Source: JBCCRH01 sp039208045 (GTDB lineage Bacteria; Bacteroidota; Bacteroidia; Chitinophagales; Saprospiraceae). Taken from it: 11,692 nucleotides of DNA. The DNA lies in assembly GCA_039208045.1 (NCBI GenBank), contig JBCCRH010000171.1, forward strand, positions 1 to 11,692. The letters are read 5' to 3'. Within the stretch, counting starts at the first letter, position 1; each line of letters opens with the position of its first letter. Both the position numbers and the translations under genes were made by a program. Below the pieces are notes generated by a model. The model saw nothing but the letters and a program-made list of their open reading frames with translations. It was not told where the DNA came from and searched no databases. Below, one piece after another: positions 7,692 through 11,692 of this stretch.

Positions 7692-8084
7692 CTATTCTGA
7701 GGGGTCTGGTTCATTTACAACATTCTGTAGCTCCGCGTAATCTTCTAAGCCCTTGTACATAACTTGCTTATCTTCAGAAGGTATTTGAATAAGTTTAAGA
7801 CCGGTTGCTTCTTGAAGCTTAAAGATAGTCTCTAATGTAAGGTTTTCTCGACCTTTCAATATTTTGTTTAAAAACTGAGGGGAACATCCCATATTTTGAG
7901 CAATTGCCTTCTGAGTAATTTCATTTTCGCGTATGTACCGCAAAATCTTCAATGCGATTAGAAAAGATACCTCTCTCCAACCATCTTCTGCTATTCTATT
8001 TCTAGCACCTTCTATCCAATGGCTTTTTTTTGCACTATGGGCTATTCTTTCTTTTAATTTATTCTTATTCATGATGTGGTTCAT
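7692..8084 (-). CDS. XRE/HigA-like helix-turn-helix antitoxin
   Basis: This 130-residue protein has a Cro/C1-type helix-turn-helix at about 56-97 (ITQKAIAQNMGCSPQFLNKILKGRE and onward), preceded by a basic N-terminal helix (KLKERIAHSAKKSHW) and followed by a short acidic tail. The DNA-binding domain is clear. The antitoxin role is inferred from position: it lies five bases after the stop of the upstream 184-residue gene, the toxin-first order typical of HigBA systems. Such antitoxins bind their toxin and repress their own promoter. The ATG at 8084 gives the tightest spacing; the in-frame ATG at 8072 is an alternative. The region is visibly more AT-rich than its neighbours (about 25% G+C over 8041-8100, against about 45% over 7141-7200), fitting acquisition by transfer. 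Confidence 0.72.
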   Translation of the reverse strand: MNHIMNKNKLKERIAHSAKKSHWIEGARNRIAEDGWREVSFLIALKILRYIRENEITQKAIAQNMGCSPQFLNKILKGRENLTLETIFKLQEATGLKLIQIPSEDKQVMYKGLEDYAELQNVVNEPDPSE

Positions 8085-8089
8085 GTACT

Positions 8090-8644
8090 TTAAATTAGCT
8101 CAAAAAAGTATGAATCGTCGTAGTTATCCTCATTCAAGAGGAATTTCCTGACATTTTCCAATTTATCTAATTCATTGAGTAAGTGAGTTCTTTCGTTCAT
8201 AGTAGGAGTAAGTTTTATGCTCCCTCCTGTGATGACAAAAAAGTTAGTATCAATTCTGATTGCGTATATTCTAATCCAACTCTTAGCAGTATTTCCCTTT
8301 GCCTTATTTTTCTCAAATCTCTCTATCTTTATAGGGTTGTTTCTAAGTGGTTTGAAGAGCGTTGACAATGTTTCATATCGGTCTGTTTTCCCACTTTCTG
8401 CTATTTGTAAAAGTTTTCTCTCCAACTGGATTGCTTCCTTTCTGGTTTTCAAAATAGCCTCCTCTATCGTGATACTTCCCCAGAATCCACTATTTAGATC
8501 CGATTGGTGTTCTTCGAAGAATTCTTCTAAGAAAATAGGGTCTGTAAATTGATCCATTACGTACTCAAATTCAGAGCTACCGCTAGTAGCAGAGTCATAC
8601 CTTACTGAGTAAAGGCTATCTCGAATGATTTCAACTATTTCCAT
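8090..8644 (-). CDS. Putative toxin of a HigBA/RelE-type pair (184 residues)
   Basis: I do not recognise a firmly named family. The C-terminal part has the outline of a RelE/HigB-like fold: a helix-rich block ending in LFKPLRNN (about 96-103), then strands SWIRIYAIRIDTNFFVITGGSIKLT (about 121-145), then a helix NERTHLLNELDKLENVRKFL. This order resembles the HigB pattern of 'leading helix, kxL, strand, hydrophobic strand, K, helix'. The protein is much longer than the usual 90-120 residues, with an acidic N-terminal extension (EFEYVMDQFTDPIFLEEFFEE). It is directly followed by a helix-turn-helix gene with a five-base gap, which supports a toxin-antitoxin pair. If correct it would be an mRNA interferase or related translation inhibitor, but no catalytic residues can be named. 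An effector of another helix-turn-helix-controlled type cannot be excluded. Confidence 0.6.
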   Translation of the reverse strand: MEIVEIIRDSLYSVRYDSATSGSSEFEYVMDQFTDPIFLEEFFEEHQSDLNSGFWGSITIEEAILKTRKEAIQLERKLLQIAESGKTDRYETLSTLFKPLRNNPIKIERFEKNKAKGNTAKSWIRIYAIRIDTNFFVITGGSIKLTPTMNERTHLLNELDKLENVRKFLLNEDNYDDSYFFELI

Positions 8645-8650
8645 CTGGCT

Positions 8651-8670
8651 TAAAATAAGTAAGAGGTAGA
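8651..8670 (+). repeat. 20-base repeat, second copy (first at 6071-6090)
   Basis: The 20 bases starting TAAAATAAGTAAG and ending GTAGA match 6071-6090 at 18 of 20 positions. The copies lie just after the uvrA stop and just upstream of the toxin gene, bracketing about 2.6 kb that holds the GH3 gene and the toxin-antitoxin pair. The related word AGTAAGCAGT recurs at 8701-8710. Origin unknown. Confidence 0.45.
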
Positions 8671-8758
8671 CTGTACTCAGCGGATGTGCTTCTGTACATC
8701 AGTAAGCAGTTTGTAATATCAGGTCTAAAAGTAAACTTAAAAGTTGATTTCAGTTAAA

Positions 8759-8766
8759 CAAATATA
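8759..8766 (-). promoter_or_regulatory. Candidate -7 box for the toxin-antitoxin operon (TATATTTG on minus strand)
   Basis: The minus strand reads TATATTTG, a perfect TAnnTTTG match, 114 bases upstream of the toxin ATG at 8644. The nearest upstream TTG (8783-8781 on the minus strand) is 14 bases away, shorter than the usual 19-23. A start here would give a leader of roughly 100 bases, in which the inverted words TGTAC and GTACA (around 8674 and 8695) might serve as operator halves. Confidence 0.35.
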
Positions 8767-8819
8767 AGCGTTTCTAACTACAAAATCCACCCACCCAAGC
8801 CTAGTATGTTACTAAATCA

Positions 8820-8850
8820 TTGCAAATATGCATCTATTTGATTATATTTG
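8820..8850 (+). promoter_or_regulatory. Strong Bacteroidota-type promoter (TTG-N20-TATATTTG)
   Basis: A TTG at 8820-8822 is followed after exactly 20 bases by TATATTTG at 8843-8850. Both elements and their spacing fit the Bacteroidota primary sigma consensus (TTG, 19-23 bases, TAnnTTTG). Transcription would begin near 8857, about 14 bases before the ATG at 8871. This is the clearest promoter in the window and supports the small gene downstream. Confidence 0.7.
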
Positions 8851-8870
8851 TGTTAATAATTTGACGACAA

Positions 8871-9197
8871 ATGCACTATATTCTCATTCAGGATGAAAGT
8901 ACGGAAGGCCGAATACTCAATGAAGTCTACGTAGAAGTAGCCCGCCCCAAACTGACTATTGGAGAACTTATTAAAAAGCGAGTGGCGCAGGAAGTAGCTA
9001 GCTTCAATGACCTACCCAAAAAAGCAGCAGCTATTTTGCAGCGCCAAAAAGGCCCCCGAAGTAGCTTCGCAGCACTTCGCGCATTTCGCGAAAGCGGCTT
9101 TCAAGTATTTATTGGCAACCAGTCGATGAATCAGCTAGATCAAGAGATAGATATACATGCCAATCTTAGGGTGCGCTTTGTACAGCTACCACACTGA
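8871..9197 (+). CDS. Small protein of unknown function (108 residues)
   Basis: I do not recognise this gene with confidence. The protein starts with a strand-like MHYILIQDES segment, then NEVYVEVARPKLTIGELIKKRV leading into a charged helix (about 32-58, including KKAAAILQRQK), then a second helix (SSFAALRAFRESG, about 64-76), then strands QVFIGNQ and a final IDIHANLRVRFVQLP. This strand-helix-strand order, with 'LT.GELI..RV..EV' and 'A..AF...GF.V', recalls ubiquitin-like/beta-grasp small bacterial proteins, but that is memory-based and weak. It has no signal peptide or membrane segment, so it is probably cytoplasmic. The strong promoter 20 bases upstream and the normal protein composition argue for a real gene. 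No T-rich terminator follows it closely; the next plus-strand terminator is at 9737. Confidence 0.65.
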   Translation: MHYILIQDESTEGRILNEVYVEVARPKLTIGELIKKRVAQEVASFNDLPKKAAAILQRQKGPRSSFAALRAFRESGFQVFIGNQSMNQLDQEIDIHANLRVRFVQLPH

Positions 9198-9322
9198 GTA
9201 TTATAAAAGGGGAGGTAGCTGAGCAAGGCGCACAGAAAGAGCTGCTTTAGTAATAAGGCGATGTTTTGCATTATTATAAGTTTTTGTTGAACTATTTGTA
9301 CTTGTGCAGCGCTAGTGAAGAG

Positions 9323-9365
9323 TGTCAAAATGACTTGTTTTTATTCAAGAAGCGCCATTTTGACA
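9323..9365. promoter_or_regulatory. 10-bp inverted repeat TGTCAAAATG...CATTTTGACA, candidate activator site
   Basis: TGTCAAAATG (9323-9332) and CATTTTGACA (9356-9365) are perfect inverted copies separated by 23 bases. The first arm extends to the palindromic GTCAAAATGAC. A related word, TGTCAAATG, recurs at 9577-9585. The pair lies about 45 to 100 bases upstream of the -24/-12 promoter element, where enhancer-binding activators of sigma-54 usually bind. A role as an activator site is inference; it could instead be a hairpin in an RNA coming from the upstream gene. Confidence 0.5.
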
Positions 9366-9409
9366 TTTGTTTTATGGGTTGTTGTGCCGCTTTTGCGGCT
9401 AAATGCACT

Positions 9410-9425
9410 TGGCATTAGTGTTGCA
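9410..9425 (+). promoter_or_regulatory. Sigma-54 (RpoN) -24/-12 promoter
   Basis: The 16 bases TGGCATTAGTGTTGCA match the consensus TGGCACGRNNNTTGCW at all but two positions, with the essential GG and GC dinucleotides exactly 12 bases apart. Transcription would start near 9436 and run into the gene-free stretch that ends at the terminator at 9737. No protein gene on the plus strand follows for more than 1 kb. Confidence 0.5.
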
Positions 9426-9435
9426 ATAAGATAAG

Positions 9436-9769
9436 AAATTCAAAAAAACAAAAGTACTGTTTTGGTGTTTAGTCGTGAATTTTTGCGTTTCAGGGAATAG
9501 CTTGGAATCATTTTTGCAGTAGATATGTTGAAAAAATAGATGTAACTTGATAAAAGCAGGTGATTTGTGGCGAAAATGTCAAATGCTTGTTAAAGTCACC
9601 AAAAAATTTTTTTAAGATTTTATCCAGGCTAAACAAATCAGAACATTCAGCGTTTCCAAAGCGAAAACAATAAAGAAAAAGAGATTCATCTTAAGATAAT
9701 AGGTTAGTTAATAGGGTTTTAGGTGTTTATTTTTGGGGTCAGTGCTTCGTGCGCTGACCTTTTTATTTT
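9436..9769 (+). ncRNA. Predicted sigma-54-dependent small RNA, about 330 bases
   Basis: This is inferred from a near-consensus sigma-54 promoter upstream, the absence of an open reading frame, and a strong intrinsic terminator at the end. The RNA would contain a GGTGA/TCACC pairing (9560-9600), an A6T7 run (9601-9613) and the terminator stem. It does not look like 6S, SRP, RNase P or tmRNA. It could also be merely the long 3' part of the transcript of the 108-residue gene. Confidence 0.25.
9737..9769 (+). terminator. Intrinsic terminator, plus strand
   Basis: The stem GGTCAGTGC (9737-9745) pairs with GCGCTGACC (9751-9759) over nine pairs, one of them a wobble, around a five-base loop TTCGT. 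It is followed by TTTTTATTTT (9760-9769). On the minus strand the stem is followed by CCAAAAATAAA, so it works best for plus-strand transcripts. Its T-run overlaps the stop codon of the opposite-strand PgeF gene. It therefore implies a plus-strand transcript in a region without a plus-strand protein gene. Confidence 0.7.
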
Positions 9770-10491
9770 CTGCCAATAATTGCTAAAGCACGGCCCGTTT
9801 TTCCCTTTTCAAATCGGTGGGAGAAAAAATGAGCATTATGCTGAACAGTAGAATAGGGGGAAATTTCAATACGACTAACATTCAATCCAGCCTCTGTTAA
9901 TTGAGAAAGATTAGTTTTCTTTAAATCAATCAGGAATTTTTTCCGGTTTTTGTCCCATTTCTTGAAGGAATTATCAAAATAGGCAGCCACCTCTTCGTCT
10001 ACTTCAAAATCACATTCGTCAATACAAGTTCCAATATAAGCAAAGCAATCAGCGGGGCGTGTGCCAAAGTGTTCCTGCATAGCTAAGATTGCTTGATACG
10101 CAATTTTCCCTACCGTACCGCGCCAACCAGCATGGACGGCAGCTACTGCTCCTTGAATAGGATCGTATACTAAAACAGGGGTGCAGTCTGCCACATTTAT
10201 ACTCACAAAAATACCAGCTTGATTACTGATGAGGGCGTCATAGCCTTCCACTTGTCCTCCCTGCTGTGCAACATACACAGCTATGCCATGTACCTGACGA
10301 GCGCCTGCTACCTGGGTAGGTCGAATACCGAATTGGGTGAAAAAATGCTGCCTATTATCAATAATAGTTTCAGGGGGAGCACTTGTATACAAGCCTAGGT
10401 TACCGGCATAGCGAGTGCTTTCTGCGGCAACCAGTTCAGGGAACTGGTCAAAAAGGGCTGGTCGGATGAACAATTGGTCGTCCGCTATCAT
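9763..10491 (-). CDS. pgeF: PgeF/YfiH family protein (laccase-domain, FAMIN-like purine nucleoside enzyme)
   Basis: Members of this family (E. coli YfiH/PgeF, human LACC1/FAMIN) are zinc enzymes described as purine nucleoside phosphorylase/adenosine deaminase, and in E. coli as a peptidoglycan-editing factor; older annotation calls them polyphenol oxidases. The 242 residues match the family length. The metal-site blocks are QVHG (His68), ADCTPVLVYDP (Cys103) and AVHAGWRGT (His120). IGTCIDECDFEVDEEV follows, where most members have IGPCI, so Pro is replaced by Thr. Near the C-terminus is HFFSHRFEKGKTGR. The start is the ATG at 10491. The protein is cytoplasmic, with no signal peptide. It is divergent from the ABC permease gene across 107 bases. 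Its stop codon lies inside the T-run of a terminator serving the opposite strand. The exact substrate is not predictable from sequence. Confidence 0.9.
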   Translation of the reverse strand: MIADDQLFIRPALFDQFPELVAAESTRYAGNLGLYTSAPPETIIDNRQHFFTQFGIRPTQVAGARQVHGIAVYVAQQGGQVEGYDALISNQAGIFVSINVADCTPVLVYDPIQGAVAAVHAGWRGTVGKIAYQAILAMQEHFGTRPADCFAYIGTCIDECDFEVDEEVAAYFDNSFKKWDKNRKKFLIDLKKTNLSQLTEAGLNVSRIEISPYSTVQHNAHFFSHRFEKGKTGRALAIIGRK

Positions 10492-10598
10492 TTTTTTGCG
10501 GTAAGATAGGGCTTATATCTAGAGGCCTCCTTTGTTGATCGAACAAAATATAGCGTTCTGGGTCAGACTACTATTTTAGCTTTCGCAAAAATCAGCTT

Positions 10599-11692
10599 AT
10601 GAATCTTGGTGAAAATATACTCCTCGCTTTCCGTGCCGTTCGCTCCAATCTTCTCCGAGCCGTACTTACGCTACTCATTATCGCTTTTGGGATTATGGCT
10701 TTGGTCGGTATTCTTACGGCCATTGACAGCGCCATTTACTCCTTAAGTGACAATCTGAGCTATCTAGGAGCCAATAGTTTTGATGTAGATCCGAAGGGCG
10801 ATGGTATTTCTGGTAATCAGGGGGGGCGCCGTTCCAAAAGAGGGGAGCCATTCACGATTAAGCAGTCTATGGATTTTAAAGAGCAGTACAAATTTCCTGC
10901 GCGCACTTCCGTCTCCATTTGGTGTACAGGCTCAGCAACCATCCGCTATGGCGAAGAGAAAACCAATCCCAATTTTCTGATATTTGGAATAGACGAAAAC
11001 TACCTGGACGCTAAGGGATTTGAGCTAGCTATTGGTAGGAACTTTAGTGCTAAAGAAGCCCTTTCGGGGAGTTATTCTACGCTTATTGGTTGGGATGTTT
11101 GCAAAAATTTATTCGATAGCAAGCCAGAAAAAGCACTCAACCAATTCATTTCTACTGGCAATATGAAGCTGAAGGTCGTCGGTGTCATTAAGTCGAAGGG
11201 TTCTTCCATGAACCAAAGCGAGGATCGGCGTATTCTGGTACCCTTGCAAACGGGCAAGCGATATTATGCCACTCAAAACACCAACTACAATCTCTTAGTA
11301 GCAGTAGAAGATGCCAATCGAATTGATGAAGCTATTGAATCTGCTACGGGAGTACTGCGTAACGTACGTCGGCTGAAAGCCTCTGAGGCCAATGACTTTG
11401 AAATTGAAAAAAGTGATGGCCTAGTAGGTATTATCAAAGAAAATACGGTCTATTTCCGAGCTGCTGCTGTTGGTATCGGCCTGATTACCTTAGTCGGTGC
11501 GGCCATTGGTCTAATGAACATTATGCTCGTTTCGGTAACGGAGCGAACCCGCGAAATCGGCATCTCCAAAGCCATTGGAGCAAATCGGAGAACTATCCTC
11601 ATACAGTTCTTGAGCGAAGCAGTGGTTATCTCCTTAATGGGGGGCGTTGTAGGTATCTTCTTAGGGGTACTAGTAGGCAATATTGTCACCTA
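10599..11692 (+). CDS. MacB/FtsX-type ABC transporter permease, N-terminal 364 residues (3' end outside window)
   Basis: The frame is open from the ATG at 10599 to the right edge with no stop. The protein starts MNLGENILLAFRAVRSNLLRAV, a typical cytoplasmic lead of MacB-like permeases. A first membrane helix follows (about 22-42, LTLLIIAFGIMALVGILTAI), then a large periplasmic MacB_PCD-type domain (about 43-280) and a second helix (about 286-311). The FtsX hallmark TERTREIGISKAIGANRRTI (314-333) leads into a third helix (LSEAVVISLMGGVVGIFLGVLVG). Full-length members have about 400-420 residues and four helices, so only the last loop and helix are missing. Such permeases pair with an ATPase of the LolD/MacB type for lipoprotein or peptide transport or mechanotransmission; the ATPase is not in the window. 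The gene is divergent from pgeF. Confidence 0.9.
   Translation, partial: MNLGENILLAFRAVRSNLLRAVLTLLIIAFGIMALVGILTAIDSAIYSLSDNLSYLGANSFDVDPKGDGISGNQGGRRSKRGEPFTIKQSMDFKEQYKFPARTSVSIWCTGSATIRYGEEKTNPNFLIFGIDENYLDAKGFELAIGRNFSAKEALSGSYSTLIGWDVCKNLFDSKPEKALNQFISTGNMKLKVVGVIKSKGSSMNQSEDRRILVPLQTGKRYYATQNTNYNLLVAVEDANRIDEAIESATGVLRNVRRLKASEANDFEIEKSDGLVGIIKENTVYFRAAAVGIGLITLVGAAIGLMNIMLVSVTERTREIGISKAIGANRRTILIQFLSEAVVISLMGGVVGIFLGVLVGNIVT

Larger units (their letters stand above)
9198..9762. other. 565-base region without a convincing protein gene
   Basis: No frame on the plus strand stays open beyond a 34-codon stretch (9330-9434). The region is AT-rich but structured. It holds an 8-bp inverted repeat straddling the upstream stop codon (9183-9190 with 9214-9221), the TGTCAAAATG inverted repeat (9323-9365), a GCCGC-TTTT-GCGGC hairpin (9386-9399), a near-consensus sigma-54 promoter (9410-9425), a GGTGA/TCACC pairing (9560-9564 with 9596-9600), the palindrome ATCTTAAGAT (9688-9697), and a strong terminator (9737-9769). 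Confidence 0.6.

Noticed and set aside
9183..9221. CAGCTACC/GGTAGCTG inverted repeat at the stop of the 108-residue gene as a terminator
   Set aside because: The perfect 8-bp arms are 23 bases apart and no T-run follows; it may be a weak 3' structure only.
9386..9399. GCCGC-TTTT-GCGGC hairpin as a terminator
   Set aside because: There is no T-run after the stem on either strand.
9330..9434. A 34-codon open frame with a hydrophobic middle (AILTFVLWVVVPLLRL), possibly a small membrane protein
   Set aside because: It overlaps the TGTCAAAATG inverted repeat and the sigma-54 element, has no promoter or ribosome binding site of its own, and is short enough to arise by chance.
9560..9613. GGTGA/TCACC stem followed by A6T7 as a terminator
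   Set aside because: The stem is only five pairs with a loop of about 30 bases, and the T-run starts six bases after it.
1..11692. CRISPR arrays, tRNA or rRNA genes, insertion sequences
   Set aside because: No regularly spaced repeats with unique spacers, no tRNA-like cloverleaf or rRNA sequence, and no transposase were seen on either strand.

Overview
The window looks like chromosomal DNA of a Bacteroidota bacterium, probably a Saprospiria/Cytophagia-type relative. The indications are the futalosine menaquinone gene mqnC, a bacterial GH3-family protein, a membrane-anchored LytTR regulator beside a DUF2306 membrane protein, the near absence of Shine-Dalgarno sequences, and promoter boxes of the Bacteroidota form TAnnTTTG. 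This assignment is inference from gene content; there is no rRNA to confirm it.

Layout from left to right. (1) 1-1413, plus strand: the 3' part of mqnC, whose stop overlaps the start of a trimeric-type purine nucleoside phosphorylase gene (TAATG). (2) 1378-2949, minus strand: a four-helix membrane protein with a C-terminal LytTR DNA-binding domain, followed by a DUF2306 membrane protein that overlaps the phosphorylase gene tail to tail by 36 bases. Between these two lie three 20-base direct repeats that could be a LytTR operator. (3) 2950-3211: a divergent intergenic region with two strong stem-loops. (4) 3212-6070: uvrA, nucleotide excision repair. (5) 6153-7682: a GH3-type acyl-adenylating enzyme. 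(6) 7692-8644, minus strand: an AT-rich two-gene cassette, a putative RelE/HigB-like toxin followed by its XRE-type antitoxin, meeting the GH3 gene tail to tail. (7) 8871-9197: an unrecognised 108-residue protein behind a very good TTG-N20-TATATTTG promoter. (8) 9198-9762: about 565 bases without a convincing gene, but with a near-consensus sigma-54 promoter, an upstream 10-base inverted repeat and a strong plus-strand intrinsic terminator. Together these suggest an unannotated RNA of about 330 bases. (9) 9763-10491, minus strand: a PgeF/YfiH (laccase-domain, FAMIN-like) purine nucleoside enzyme. (10) 10599 to the right edge: the start of a MacB/FtsX-type ABC transporter permease gene that runs off the window.

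The genes do not form one operon. They are mostly housekeeping modules (menaquinone and purine metabolism, DNA repair, transport) separated by regulatory intergenic DNA and one likely mobile toxin-antitoxin cassette. The observations most worth following are the sigma-54/terminator region at 9320-9770, the LytTR repeat array at 2021-2080, the hairpin pair upstream of uvrA, and the unusual toxin of the toxin-antitoxin pair.
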